Source of the DNA: Alphaproteobacteria bacterium
GTDB taxonomy: Bacteria > Pseudomonadota > Alphaproteobacteria > ATCC43930 > CGMCC-115725
Assembly (NCBI GenBank): GCA_028871455.1
Contig: JAGWNF010000021.1
Location: forward strand, 1-49,587
DNA: 49,587 bases
Reading direction: 5' to 3'
The notes beneath the pieces are model-generated. The model searched no databases. It had not been told where the DNA came from and worked only from the letters and a program-made list of their open reading frames with translations. The translations under genes were made by a program, and so were the position numbers. Positions 1-7,545 of this stretch are shown here, piece by piece. Position 1 is the first letter of the stretch. Each line of letters begins with the position of its first letter.

Positions 1-1
1 C

Positions 2-466
2 GCGCCGGCCGACGACGACAAGCCCGCGCCGCCGCCGGCGCCGACGCTGCTGCGCCGCGCCGAGGTCCAGGCGCCGGTCGAGGTCGCGCCGCTGGCGCCG
101 CCGCCGCCGCGCGACCGCGTGACGCGCGGCGTCGTGCGCTGGTTCGATCCGCAGAGCCGGCGCGGCGCGCTCCGCCTCCAGGGCGTCAGCGGCGATTTGC
201 CGTTCGAGCCGCCGGTGATCGAGAAAGCGAACATCACCCGGCTCTTCAAGGGCCAGGAAGTCGAGGCCGAGCTCAGCGGACCGGTCGAGACGCCGACGCT
301 GGTGAGCTTCCGGCTGCTGGCGGCGGGACCGGCGGCGCACATCAACCCCGGCATGGTGCGCGCCCGGCAGCAGAAGCCGGTGATGGTCGAGCTCAAGCGC
401 GAGGCGCTGAAGCGCGCCGCCGCGCGCGACGCCGCCGAGGCGCTACTGCCCGACCGCCGCGACTGA
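2..466 (+). CDS. C-terminal part of a cold-shock-domain-like protein (5' end outside window)
   Basis: The reading frame is open from the left edge to the TGA at 464-466, so the true start lies upstream. The first ~39 visible residues are a low-complexity Ala/Pro-rich linker. From about base 119 follows a segment like a cold-shock (OB-fold) domain: RGVVRWFDPQSRRGALRL resembles the RNP1-type strand GxVKWFNxxKGFGFI, and FKGQEVEAEL resembles the closing LKxGQxVxFEV strand. The aromatic residues of RNP1 are mostly lost (Arg-Arg-Gly-Ala in place of Gly-Phe-Gly-Phe), so nucleic-acid binding may be weakened. The tail is Arg/Ala-rich and probably helical. A GTG at 119 could be read as a start, but the open upstream frame argues for one longer protein. 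Cold-shock domains usually bind single-stranded RNA or DNA; the role here is inferred only from this distant similarity. Confidence 0.55.
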   Translation, partial: APADDDKPAPPPAPTLLRRAEVQAPVEVAPLAPPPPRDRVTRGVVRWFDPQSRRGALRLQGVSGDLPFEPPVIEKANITRLFKGQEVEAELSGPVETPTLVSFRLLAAGPAAHINPGMVRARQQKPVMVELKREALKRAAARDAAEALLPDRRD

Positions 467-487
467 ACCGCCGGGCCGCGAGGGGCC

Positions 488-1180
488 GTGGCCGAGATCG
501 CGCTCATCGTCGGCGCCGGCAGCGGCCTCAGCGCCGCCCTCGCCCGGCTGTTCGCGAAAGAAGGCATGCGCGTGGCGCTGGCGGCGCGCGATACCCAGAA
601 GCTCGAAGGACTCTGCGCCGAGACCGGCGCCCGTGCTTTTGCCTGCGACGCCAGCCGGCCGGACGCGGTCGCGGCGCTGTTCCAGGCGGTCGAGCGCGAG
701 CTCGGCCCGCCCGACCTCGTGGTCTACAACGCCGGACAGCGGGTGCCCGGCAGTATCACCGAGGTCGACGCGTTAGCCGTACAGCAGTCGCTCCTCAATA
801 CCGCCTATGGCGGCTTCCTGGTGGCGCAGCAGGCGGCGCGGCGGATGCTGGAAAAGGGCCGCGGCACCCTGCTCTTCACCGGCGCCTCGGCCAGCGTCAA
901 GGGCTACCCGAGGTCGGCCGCCTTCGCCATGGGCAAATTCGGCCTGCGCGGCCTCGCCCAGGCCCTCGCCCGCGAGCTGCAACCCATGAACATCCATGTC
1001 GGCCACGTCGTCATTGACGGCGGCGTCCGCCGCGCCGGCGACCCGCGCGCAGCCGCGCGCGGCGACGACGGAATGCTCGAGCCCGATGCCGTCGCCCGCG
1101 CCTATCTCGAGCTCCACCGCCAGCACCGCAGCGCGTGGAGCTGGGAAATCGAGCTCCGACCGTGGCGCGAGACCTTCTGA
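488..1180 (+). CDS. SDR-family NAD(P)-dependent oxidoreductase lacking the catalytic tyrosine
   Basis: A 230-residue short-chain dehydrogenase/reductase of normal family length. The Rossmann glycine motif is VGAGSGLS (residues 8-15), followed by NAG (81-83) and the active-site Asn in SLLNTAYGG (Asn104). The catalytic Ser lies in the TGASAS strand (131-136). The YxxxK motif reads FAMGK (146-150): Lys150 is kept but the proton-donating Tyr is Phe. Classical SDR chemistry needs the Tyr, so this protein may bind the cofactor without ordinary reductase activity, or belong to a subfamily with altered chemistry. The start is GTG at 488, 22 bases after the preceding gene. Its end overlaps the GTG of the Rieske remnant at 1162, which suggests that an oxidoreductase and an oxygenase once formed a catabolic operon. 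The substrate is unknown. Confidence 0.85.
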   Translation: MAEIALIVGAGSGLSAALARLFAKEGMRVALAARDTQKLEGLCAETGARAFACDASRPDAVAALFQAVERELGPPDLVVYNAGQRVPGSITEVDALAVQQSLLNTAYGGFLVAQQAARRMLEKGRGTLLFTGASASVKGYPRSAAFAMGKFGLRGLAQALARELQPMNIHVGHVVIDGGVRRAGDPRAAARGDDGMLEPDAVARAYLELHRQHRSAWSWEIELRPWRETF

Positions 1181-1320
1181 CGCGCGCGGCGCGCGGCTCG
1201 GCGATGGGCCGCAGATTCCGCAGCTACTGGATTCCCGCGCTGCTCGCCAAGGAGCTGCCGGAGAACGACGCGCCGCCGGTGCACGTCGACCAGGCTCCAC
1301 CGTGCGGCAATCGAATTTGA
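1162..1320 (+). pseudogene. Truncated N-terminus of a Rieske-type ring-hydroxylating oxygenase
   Basis: In frame from GTG 1162, overlapping the SDR end by 19 bases, the translation starts VARDLLTRAARGSAMGR and continues FRSYWIPALLAKELPENDAP. This is the usual N-terminal signature of phthalate- or vanillate-type Rieske oxygenase large subunits (GTPMGxLFRRYWxPxLLSxELPExDxPPVRV). The resemblance ends near base 1285-1290, before the CxH...CxxH iron-sulfur motif, and the frame stops at 1318-1320. Only about 42 of the ~350-450 codons expected remain. The break coincides with a visible drop in GC, so a rearrangement, island boundary or assembly join replaced the rest of the gene. No product is expected. 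Confidence 0.7.
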
Positions 1321-1469
1321 GACAATCGCGCCCGTCTTGGGCTAAATATCGGGAACCGAGCTACGGCTCGACCGAAATAGCTGACGATGGCAGCCTGGTA
1401 TAAACTACGAAAGCAGGTGAACGTGCTCCCGCTCTTACCGTTGACGATGCGGGCCAGAAAAATCTGACC

Positions 1470-4253
1470 ATGCTGGAACGTGTACCGCACACCGACACCG
1501 ACATGCCCGCCGCGGCCGATGTGCCCGACAAGGACCTGCCGTTGCGCGACGACATTCGCCTCCTTGGGCGCATCTTGGGTGAGACCTTGCGCGGCCAGGA
1601 GGGCGACGACATCTATGAGATCGTCGAGCGCGTGCGGCGTTGCTCGATTCGTTTTCATCGCAGCGCCGACACAGCGGCGCGTCAGGAACTCGAAAGCCTA
1701 TTGAACCGCCCTGACCGCAAAGAGACGACGCAGGTCATTCGATCATTCACCTATTTCTCGCACCTGGCCAACCTTGCGGAGGATCAGCACCACATCCGTC
1801 GAACCCGCGCGCATGCCATGGTTGCTGCCGTCCCGCGCGAAGGCACGATCGCCCGCGCGATCGCCGCCGTGCGTGCGACAGGCGTATCGCCGAGCGCGCT
1901 GCGCGCATTTTTCGAGCGCGCCCTGATCTGTCCCGTGCTCACGGCTCATCCGACCGAGGTACGCCGCCGCAGCACGCTCGACCATGAACGGGAGATCGCG
2001 CTGCTGCTCGCCGAGCGTGATCGAACGGTGATGATCCCCGAAGAGAAGGCCGCCAATGAAGAGGCGCTGCGGCGCGCCGTCTTGACGTTGTGGCAGACGG
2101 CGCTGTTGCGCCGAACGCGGCTCGCCGTGATCGACGAGATTGCCAACGGGTTGGCGTACTACGACTACACCTTTTTGCGTGAGCTGCCGCGCCTTTACGC
2201 AACGCTCGAGGACCAACTCGGCGAAACGGCATCGGCGTCATTGCCCTCGTTTCTACGGATGGGCAGTTGGATCGGTGGCGATCGTGACGGTAACCCCTAC
2301 GTGACCGCCGAGGTGTTGTGCCAGGCGATCGCGATGCAGAGCGACCACGCGTTGCGGTTTTATTTGGACGAGTTGCATGAGTTGGGCCACGAGCTGTCGC
2401 TCAATGCGCTGCTGGTGAACACAACGTCAGCGCTCGGCGAACTGGCCGAAAGATCTCCCGACCGATCACCACACCGCGCACATGAGCCATATCGACGCGC
2501 AATATCGGGAATTTATGCGCGCGTTGCGGCAACCGCCGGTGCGCTGAACGGCACTCATGTCCTGCGGACACCGGTCGGCGAAGCGTCGCCTTATGGCAAA
2601 GCCGCGGAGTTGGCCGCCGACCTTACCATCATCCATGAGTCGCTCGTCGCCAACGGCTCTGCGATGCTGGCGCGCGGACGGCTCCGCAATTTGCGGCGAG
2701 CCGTCGACGTATTTGGATTTCACCTTGCTGCCCTGGACCTGCGCCAAAATGCGGACGTGCATGAGCGCGTAGTTGCGGAACTGCTCGAAACCATTGCGCC
2801 CGGCACCAATTATCGCGGCCTCGGCGAGGATGACCGCGTTGCCGCTCTGCTCACGGAGATCGCGACAGCGCGACCGCTGATTTCGCCTGCGGTAACCTAT
2901 TCGGACGAGACTGGCGCCGAACTCGCCGTCCTGCAAGCCGCCGCTGATACGCAGCGGCGTTATGGCAAGAGCGCGATCTCGAATTACGTGATCTCCAAGG
3001 CAAGCGGCGCTTCCGACGTGCTCGAAGTCATCCTGCTGCTCAAGGAAGTCGGGCTCTATCGCCCGCATTCGCACGAGATCGACGTCGACGTCGTGCCGCT
3101 CTTCGAGACGATCGACGACCTGCGGCGATGTGGCGCGATCGTCGAGCGCCTGCTGGCATTGCCGATTTATCGACAGCTCGTCGGCCATCGCGGCGCCGTG
3201 CAGGAGGTGATGCTCGGCTATTCGGACAGCAACAAGGACGGCGGCTATCTCACGTCCGGCTGGGAGTTGTGGAAGGCCGAGACGGCGCTTGTCGAAGCCT
3301 GCCACCACCACGGCGTTCGTCTGCGCCTGTTCCATGGCCGCGGTGGATCGGTGGGACGCGGCGGCGGCCCCAGCTACCAGGCAATCCTGGCGCAGCCGGC
3401 CGGCGCTGTAGACGGTGCCATTCGCATCACCGAGCAAGGCGAGGTGATTGCCGCAAAATATTCCAATCCTGAGGTTGGCCGCCGCAACCTCGAAGCGCTT
3501 GTCGCCGCGACGATCGAGACGACGCTGCTGACCGACGCATCGGCCTCACCGCCAACCGAATACGTCGCCGCGATGGAAGCACTCTCTGAGCGAGCCTACC
3601 GTGCCTATCGTGACCTAGTTTATGAGACTCCCGGTTTCGAGCGCTATTTCTGGGAGGCGACGGTCATCGGCGAGATCGTCAATCTCAATCTCGGCAGCCG
3701 GCCGGCGTCGCGCCGCCCCTCGCGTCGCATCGCCGATCTGCGTGCGATTCCTTGGGTATTCAGCTGGTCGCAATGTCGCCTAATGCTGCCAGGCTGGTAC
3801 GGGTTCGGGTCGGCGGTGCGGGCTTGGCTTGCCGAGCATTCGACCGAAAGGATGGCGACGCTGCGACGGATGTACCGCGAATGGCCATTCTTCGCGGCAC
3901 TATTATCAAACATGGACATGGTACTAGCAAAGAGCGACATCGCGATCGCCGAGCGCTATGCCGATTTGGTGACGGACGCGGCGTTGCGCGTCACTATCTT
4001 TGAACGGCTGCGCGCCGAGTGGCAGACCACGATCGACGTACTGCTCGAAATCATGGAGCAGAACTCGTTGCTCGAAAGCAACCCGCTGCTCAGCCGTTCG
4101 ATCCGCAACCGGTTCCCGTATCTCGACCCGCTTAATCATGTTCAGGTCGAGTTGCTGAAACGTCACCGAGCGGGTGCGTCCGACGACCGAACAGTCCGTG
4201 ATATCCACCGCACCATAAACGGTATCGCGGCCGGCCTACGCAACAGCGGCTGA
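1470..4253 (+). CDS. ppc: Phosphoenolpyruvate carboxylase
   Basis: Cytosolic anaplerotic enzyme that converts PEP and bicarbonate to oxaloacetate and phosphate, refilling the TCA cycle. The 927-residue length is typical. All signature blocks are present: [13 protein letters not shown] around residues 156-168 with catalytic His160, the [12 protein letters not shown] block near 265-276, [17 protein letters not shown] near 582-598, the [14 protein letters not shown] active-site loop near 620-633, and [17 protein letters not shown] near 651-667. The C-terminus ends in [11 protein letters not shown], the conserved end of the family. ATG 1470 is the furthest plausible start; ATG 1503 is an alternative, and neither has a clear Shine-Dalgarno sequence. 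It converges with the GlsB-like gene, leaving only 20 bases between them. It lies outside the box-regulated cassette and has no anaerobox upstream, but joins PEP synthase (17056-19497) at the same PEP node. Confidence 0.97.
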   Translation: MLERVPHTDTDMPAAADVPDKDLPLRDDIRLLGRILGETLRGQEGDDIYEIVERVRRCSIRFHRSADTAARQELESLLNRPDRKETTQVIRSFTYFSHLANLAEDQHHIRRTRAHAMVAAVPREGTIARAIAAVRATGVSPSALRAFFERALICPVLTAHPTEVRRRSTLDHEREIALLLAERDRTVMIPEEKAANEEALRRAVLTLWQTALLRRTRLAVIDEIANGLAYYDYTFLRELPRLYATLEDQLGETASASLPSFLRMGSWIGGDRDGNPYVTAEVLCQAIAMQSDHALRFYLDELHELGHELSLNALLVNTTSALGELAERSPDRSPHRAHEPYRRAISGIYARVAATAGALNGTHVLRTPVGEASPYGKAAELAADLTIIHESLVANGSAMLARGRLRNLRRAVDVFGFHLAALDLRQNADVHERVVAELLETIAPGTNYRGLGEDDRVAALLTEIATARPLISPAVTYSDETGAELAVLQAAADTQRRYGKSAISNYVISKASGASDVLEVILLLKEVGLYRPHSHEIDVDVVPLFETIDDLRRCGAIVERLLALPIYRQLVGHRGAVQEVMLGYSDSNKDGGYLTSGWELWKAETALVEACHHHGVRLRLFHGRGGSVGRGGGPSYQAILAQPAGAVDGAIRITEQGEVIAAKYSNPEVGRRNLEALVAATIETTLLTDASASPPTEYVAAMEALSERAYRAYRDLVYETPGFERYFWEATVIGEIVNLNLGSRPASRRPSRRIADLRAIPWVFSWSQCRLMLPGWYGFGSAVRAWLAEHSTERMATLRRMYREWPFFAALLSNMDMVLAKSDIAIAERYADLVTDAALRVTIFERLRAEWQTTIDVLLEIMEQNSLLESNPLLSRSIRNRFPYLDPLNHVQVELLKRHRAGASDDRTVRDIHRTINGIAAGLRNSG

Positions 4254-4273
4254 GACGAGCGAACGCGGGACGG

Positions 4274-4531
4274 TTACACGCGGCGGATCAGCCTGATGAC
4301 GGCGACGAGAATCACCGCGCCGATCGTCGCGCTGATGATCGCGCCGATGAGTCCCAGGCCGACGAAGATGCCAAGCGCTGTAAAGATCCAGCTTCCGACG
4401 AATGCGCCGATGACACCGACGACCAGATCGCCGATCAGGCCGAAACCGCGGCCACGCACGATTTGGCCGGCGAGCCAGCCGGCGATCAGCCCGACAAGCA
4501 ACAGAACGAGAATGCCACCACCATGCATCAT
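4274..4531 (-). CDS. GlsB/YeaQ/YmgE-family stress-response membrane protein
   Basis: An 85-residue, very hydrophobic, glycine-rich protein with three predicted membrane segments (about residues 6-22, 30-50 and 56-80). Family features are the GLIAGWLAGQIVRGRGFGLIGDL block, with the repeated GG/GxxG packing motifs, and a short basic C-terminus (RLIRR). The family is often labelled transglycosylase-associated protein and is linked to general or envelope stress; its molecular function is not established. It is transcribed towards ppc (20-base gap), and its start is close to the first tRNA-Leu remnant (4555), so its promoter lies in or next to the attachment-site repeat. Confidence 0.9.
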   Translation of the reverse strand: MMHGGGILVLLLVGLIAGWLAGQIVRGRGFGLIGDLVVGVIGAFVGSWIFTALGIFVGLGLIGAIISATIGAVILVAVIRLIRRV

Positions 4532-4554
4532 GTCGTAATCCCCCCATAAAGCCC

Positions 4555-4668
4555 TGGTGCCCCTGGCCGGACTCGAACCAGCACACCCTTGCGGGCAACA
4601 GATTTTGAGATGCCCGCGTAGGCTTTATACCTCAAAGGCTTAGCACGACTAAGTGCAAATTAGGTGCA
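4555..4668 (-). repeat. Attachment-site-like repeat A: tRNA-Leu(CAA) 3' half plus island arm
   Basis: Read on the minus strand, 4609-4555 is a 55-nt 3' half of tRNA-Leu(CAA). It contains the anticodon loop CTCAAAA, the 3' anticodon strand TCTGT, a long variable arm with stem GCCC/GGGT and loop GCAA, the T-arm GCTGG-TTCGAGT-CCGGC, the acceptor strand CAGGGGC, and ACCA. The bases 5' of the loop cannot pair with TCTGT and there is no D-arm, so this is not a working tRNA. Bases 4610-4668 are a non-tRNA arm shared with the other copies, ending in two 8-mers (TAAGTGCA, TAGGTGCA) 11 bases apart. This is the layout expected of a 3' end displaced by an integrase that recombines at the anticodon loop. 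Confidence 0.85.
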
Positions 4669-4892
4669 CGCGATTCGAGGCGCACTCAACTTAGGAATGT
4701 GGTTGCGCGAGAGCGCAGCCTCCTTTACCGAACTATCTTGCGGCACGTCCGATAGGTCGGTTCTCTAGTTCGTATTGGCTGAGATCGACATAAACAGAAA
4801 ACACGCGTAGCCGCTCAGGAAATCATGGCCTGATTCGAATCAAGGTACGCAACGTCGGGACACAACCCTCATCATCTCCCCCTCTAAGCGAT

Positions 4893-5402
4893 TTAGAATT
4901 TGCGCGGCGGCAGCTTGGGATCGGCCACCTTGCGCGCGCTTTCGCCGCCGCAGACCGGCAGACCCTTGGGATCGAGCAGCCCGACCTGCACCAGAACACC
5001 TGCCTGATCCCAATAGATGTGCTCGTGCGAGACCTTGCCGTCCTTGAAGCCCACCACGACGCAGAACGCGACCTCAATCTTCTTGCCGGTGGGCGTCACA
5101 CCGGGCAGGAACCAGTCCATGGCGATGGTATGAGTGAAGCTCATCACCAGCTCTTCGACGACATGCGTCTCGCCCACCGTGCGCGACACGCTGGTCATCT
5201 TGACGTCAGGCGGGAAGAACCGGCCCACGAGATGGTCGCGATAGAAGGCGCGCACACCTTCGCGCCCGATACCGCCGGCCATGGTCGGTACGTGGTTGAG
5301 GTGTGGATCGTCGCCCATCGTCGCCATGGTGGTGTCGAGATCGCCGGCGAGCTCGGCGGCGACGTGCTTCTGGAACAGGTCGATCATCACTTGCGGTGTC
5401 AT
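4893..5402 (-). CDS. SnoaL/NTF2-like (ester cyclase-type) protein
   Basis: A protein of about 169 residues with the alpha+beta barrel pattern of the SnoaL/NTF2 superfamily. It has an N-terminal helix (MIDLFQKHVAAELAGDLDT), a conserved GREGVRAFYRDHL helix, and strands ending in VVVGFKDGKVSHEHIYWDQ, as in small polyketide-cyclase and ketosteroid-isomerase-like proteins. Such proteins bind hydrophobic substrates or serve as stress-associated domains; the substrate cannot be predicted. ATG 5402 is preferred because a GGGGGAAAG Shine-Dalgarno sequence sits just upstream; ATG 5417 is an alternative. It is the only gene between repeats A and B, so it is the sole recognisable cargo of a ~1 kb cassette. 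Confidence 0.8.
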   Translation of the reverse strand: MTPQVMIDLFQKHVAAELAGDLDTTMATMGDDPHLNHVPTMAGGIGREGVRAFYRDHLVGRFFPPDVKMTSVSRTVGETHVVEELVMSFTHTIAMDWFLPGVTPTGKKIEVAFCVVVGFKDGKVSHEHIYWDQAGVLVQVGLLDPKGLPVCGGESARKVADPKLPPRKF

Positions 5403-5681
5403 GCTTTCCCCCGACATTGGACGATAGCGCCGCACCGATTTAATACCGGGGCTCGAACTCTGCCGATAGAGATTCACGGCCGGTTTCAATGCCACCTTTG
5501 CTCCGGGCGTTTCTGCGGTCTTTCAATACGAGCACAAAAAAACATCGCAACCGCGATTTAGCGCGATATGGGTAGCAATTCCCCGGGATAAATCATCGTG
5601 CCCTCCAATTTTCTCGGTCTTCAACCGCAATGCGGCAATGGGATGTACTTCAACGTTTCGCTGCAACCATTTCTCATCCAG

Positions 5682-5784
5682 TGGTGCCCCTGGCCGGACT
5701 CGAACCAGCACACCCTTGCGGGCAACAGATTTTGAGACACCCGCGTAGCCATTATACGTCAATGGCTTAGCGCAACTAGGTGCA
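5682..5784 (-). repeat. Attachment-site-like repeat B: tRNA-Leu(CAA) 3' half plus island arm
   Basis: The 55-nt tRNA part (5736-5682, minus strand) is the same sequence as in repeat A. The adjoining arm contains the perfect inverted repeat GCCATTATACGTCAATGGC (5748-5766), six-base arms around seven bases, and then one TAGGTGCA (5777-5784). The second 8-mer seen in the other copies is missing, so the arm is cut short. A short open frame through this repeat is not a gene. There is no 5' tRNA half next to it. Confidence 0.85.
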
Positions 5785-5865
5785 GTGCTCCCGATGCGCC
5801 AATCACATCCGCTCGGTTCGAGCCGTGGCTGAATTAAAGGCTGCCGACATCCCCAGGACCCGCCA

Positions 5866-5879
5866 TTGACTTAGATCAT
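5866..5879. promoter_or_regulatory. Weak FNR/FixK-like box
   Basis: TTGACTTAGATCAT matches 8 of 10 defined positions of TTGAT-N4-ATCAA. No gene start lies at a useful distance: the nearest downstream start on the minus strand is 5402. It may be a chance or decayed site. Confidence 0.25.
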
Positions 5880-5945
5880 CGGCCTTAATCGCCGCCTGAT
5901 GCGAGGCGCTGTTCGCGCGACGCCGACATTCGACGGCACGCCGCC

Positions 5946-6155
5946 TCAACGCTCCTTCGATCGCCGCTGCCGCGCGCCTAACTTCTGGTAGGGTGGATTG
6001 CCGGTAATGACCGGCGGTGACAGTGCCGCAGAGAGTTCGGCTTCAGCCCGAAGCCAATGGTTGAAGTCCTGGCCCTCAGGCCGACCTTCTGATTCCCAGA
6101 TCTGATAGGCTCGCGCTGCGATATTGATCTTGTTCAATCCGATCGCCATTGCCAT
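5946..6155 (-). CDS. DUF2934-domain small protein
   Basis: A 69-residue protein. INIAARAYQIWESEGRPEGQ followed by DFNHWLRAEAEL (about residues 11-42) is the DUF2934 signature (RAYxLWExEGRPEGxDxxHWxxAExEL). The family is common in proteobacteria as short or fused proteins, often near stress genes, and has no known biochemical role. The start can be ATG 6155 or 6149; an AGAGAGG sequence just upstream favours 6149 by spacing, but the difference is two residues. The basic tail (residues 57-69) is probably disordered. It overlaps the end of the next upstream gene (6076-6393) by 80 bases in another frame, so the two are probably co-transcribed from the promoter carrying the box at 6459. Confidence 0.75.
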   Translation of the reverse strand: MAMAIGLNKINIAARAYQIWESEGRPEGQDFNHWLRAEAELSAALSPPVITGNPPYQKLGARQRRSKER

Positions 6156-6393
6156 TGCCTCTCTCTGCTTCGGTTAGGTGACCACCGGCACGTCGACCCG
6201 ACTTGATCTCAATCCGATCAGCATGCAGCTGCCAGACGTTGATACCGTGGTGGTGCTCGAACGCCAATTTGGCGACATTGACCGCTTCATCCGGGCTATT
6301 TGCGTCCACGGCTACGACATCCTGGATGCACTTGCACGGCTTCCCGTTGGAACTCAGCAAATTTTTGACGAAGCTCACGTCGTAATGCTGCAT
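6076..6393 (-). CDS. Small conserved-looking protein upstream of the DUF2934 gene
   Basis: A protein of 105 residues from ATG 6393 (MQHYDVSFVKNLL...). The first ~68 residues look structured: a DVSFVKNLL strand-helix, a CKCIQDVVAVDANSPDEAVN segment, a helix VAKLAFEHHHG and then INVWQLHADRIEIK, an alpha/beta pattern with a Cys-x-Cys pair. I cannot name the family. The last ~37 residues overlap the DUF2934 gene in a different frame and look unstructured, so the functional part probably ends before that. TTG 6414 is an alternative start, but AAGGACA just before ATG 6393 fits better. The FNR/FixK-like box at 6459-6472 is centred 72.5 bases upstream of the ATG, the same spacing as for UspA and PEP synthase. 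Confidence 0.55.
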   Translation of the reverse strand: MQHYDVSFVKNLLSSNGKPCKCIQDVVAVDANSPDEAVNVAKLAFEHHHGINVWQLHADRIEIKSGRRAGGHLTEAERGNGNGDRIEQDQYRSASLSDLGIRRSA

Positions 6394-6458
6394 TGTCCTT
6401 GGGTCCTTGGCCAAAACCGTCGCTTTTTTAATTGATCAGCGAAATGCGGGACAGGACA

Positions 6459-6472
6459 TTGATCTAAGTCAA
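6459..6472. promoter_or_regulatory. FNR/FixK-like box for the 6393 (-) gene
   Basis: TTGATCTAAGTCAA is TTGAT-N4-GTCAA with one departure from the FNR consensus half-site. Its centre (6465.5) lies 72.5 bases before ATG 6393. That suits activation from about -41.5 with a ~30-base leader. The assignment rests on sequence and spacing alone. Confidence 0.65.
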
Positions 6473-6919
6473 AGTACGGCCAAGCCGGCACCCGTCGATC
6501 AAAACGCCGCTGTCGATCACGCTATTGCTCATGAAAGTCTTGCCGACGGCGGCTTCTGCCGGCCAACTAGATCGGTTGTGAGCAAATAATGGATGGCAAC
6601 TGCCAGACATTAATTCGCGTTCATAAACCCAACCGACGGAGTCACGATGCCATGCCGATCCGTGTCTGATCGTTGCCAAATCGGCGCATCGGCCGCCACC
6701 AGCGAATTGACTTTGTCGGGAAACCACACCGCCACCGTCTTGTCGCCACCCAGCCGCCGCCGATGAAATTGATGCATATGCAGAGGTCGTCGGTGGATTG
6801 TTGCCCTCCCAATCCCGCCGGGACTCGTCTTGCTCGGCTTGTGCCTCTGGTGGTTGGAGTTGTCGGACAAGCCGCAGCGAGAAAACGGAGACTCGCAGGA
6901 TGCACAACGCTTAATCCTC

Positions 6920-6933
6920 ATGACCTAGATCAA
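6920..6933. promoter_or_regulatory. Imperfect FNR/FixK-like box upstream of uspA-like gene
   Basis: ATGACCTAGATCAA matches TTGAT-N4-ATCAA at 8 of 10 positions, with a perfect right half. Its centre is 68.5 bases upstream of the UspA start at 6995, the same spacing as the perfect box before PEP synthase. Confidence 0.5.
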
Positions 6934-6994
6934 AGCCACTGAATCGTCTTTAGGCCACGGTGACGACGCAGACAGGCTGCCTGCAGAGGGAGAA

Positions 6995-7411
6995 ATGTAT
7001 CGCAACATTTTGATTGCTACGGATGGATCGGACCTCGCGACTGAAGCGGCACAGCACGGCATCGCGCTGGCCAAGCGCCTCGGCAGCAAGGTGACGATTG
7101 TCAACGTCACTGAGCCATTCTATGGGCCCGCCGATGCACAGCCCTATATTGTGCAAGCCGCGCGCCAGCAAGCCTATGTCATTCTGGCCGGTCTTGCCGA
7201 TGCGGCAAAGACGGCTGGCGTACCCTGCGAGACGGCCCATGTCGAGAAAACGCCAGCCTACCTGGCGATTATCGAAACCGCCCAAGCAACGAATAGCGAA
7301 TTGATCGTCATGGGCTCGCACGGACGGAGTGGGGTTGAGTCGCTGTTTCTCGGCAGCCATACCCTGAAGGTGCTCTCGCACTCCAAAGTTCCGGTGCTGG
7401 TGTACCGCTGA
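6995..7411 (+). CDS. Universal stress protein UspA family (ATP-binding type)
   Basis: A single-domain UspA-type protein of 138 residues. It starts with the strand YRNILIATDGSD carrying the conserved Asp of the nucleotide pocket. It ends with MGSHGRSGVESLFLGS, the GxxGx9GS/T phosphate-binding motif of the ATP-binding subclass, and then VPVLVYR. UspA proteins are cytoplasmic, dimerise, and help cells survive growth arrest, hypoxia and oxidative stress; the exact target is unknown. AGGGAGAA just before ATG 6995 is a good ribosome-binding site. The anaerobox-like site at 6920-6933 suggests induction at low oxygen, together with the CBS and glycogen genes downstream. Confidence 0.95.
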   Translation: MYRNILIATDGSDLATEAAQHGIALAKRLGSKVTIVNVTEPFYGPADAQPYIVQAARQQAYVILAGLADAAKTAGVPCETAHVEKTPAYLAIIETAQATNSELIVMGSHGRSGVESLFLGSHTLKVLSHSKVPVLVYR

Positions 7412-7545
7412 GCCCCGCGCGGGCCGTGCAACGACCATACCTGGCAAAAAGACGTCGGCTGTTCTCGAAAAGGCGCCGCATTGACGATGCCGGTTCTCGT
7501 CGCAGTCAAACGTTGGAGAACGCCGGTCAAACTCGAAACTTACAG

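Larger units (their letters stand above)
6394..6994. other. 601-bp intergenic region with two divergent anaerobox-like sites
   Basis: No convincing gene. Open frames on the minus strand (to 6464 and 6610) lack a recognisable domain and good ribosome-binding sites. The region carries the boxes at 6459-6472 (facing the 6393 gene) and 6920-6933 (facing uspA at 6995). The ~450 bases between them show no clear terminator or repeat and may hold a decayed gene. Confidence 0.5.

Noticed and set aside
4555-4640. A complete tRNA-Leu gene at repeat A (or B, C, D)
   Set aside because: The 3' half is complete, but the sequence on the other side of the anticodon loop cannot form the anticodon stem, and D-arm and 5' acceptor strand are missing.
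5523-5762. Short minus-strand frames running through the tRNA-Leu remnants (also 27020-27412 and 4236-4598)
   Set aside because: Their shared peptide (GVSKSV...VRVRPGAP) is only the translation of the tRNA half; it is a well-known false ORF at tRNA attachment sites.
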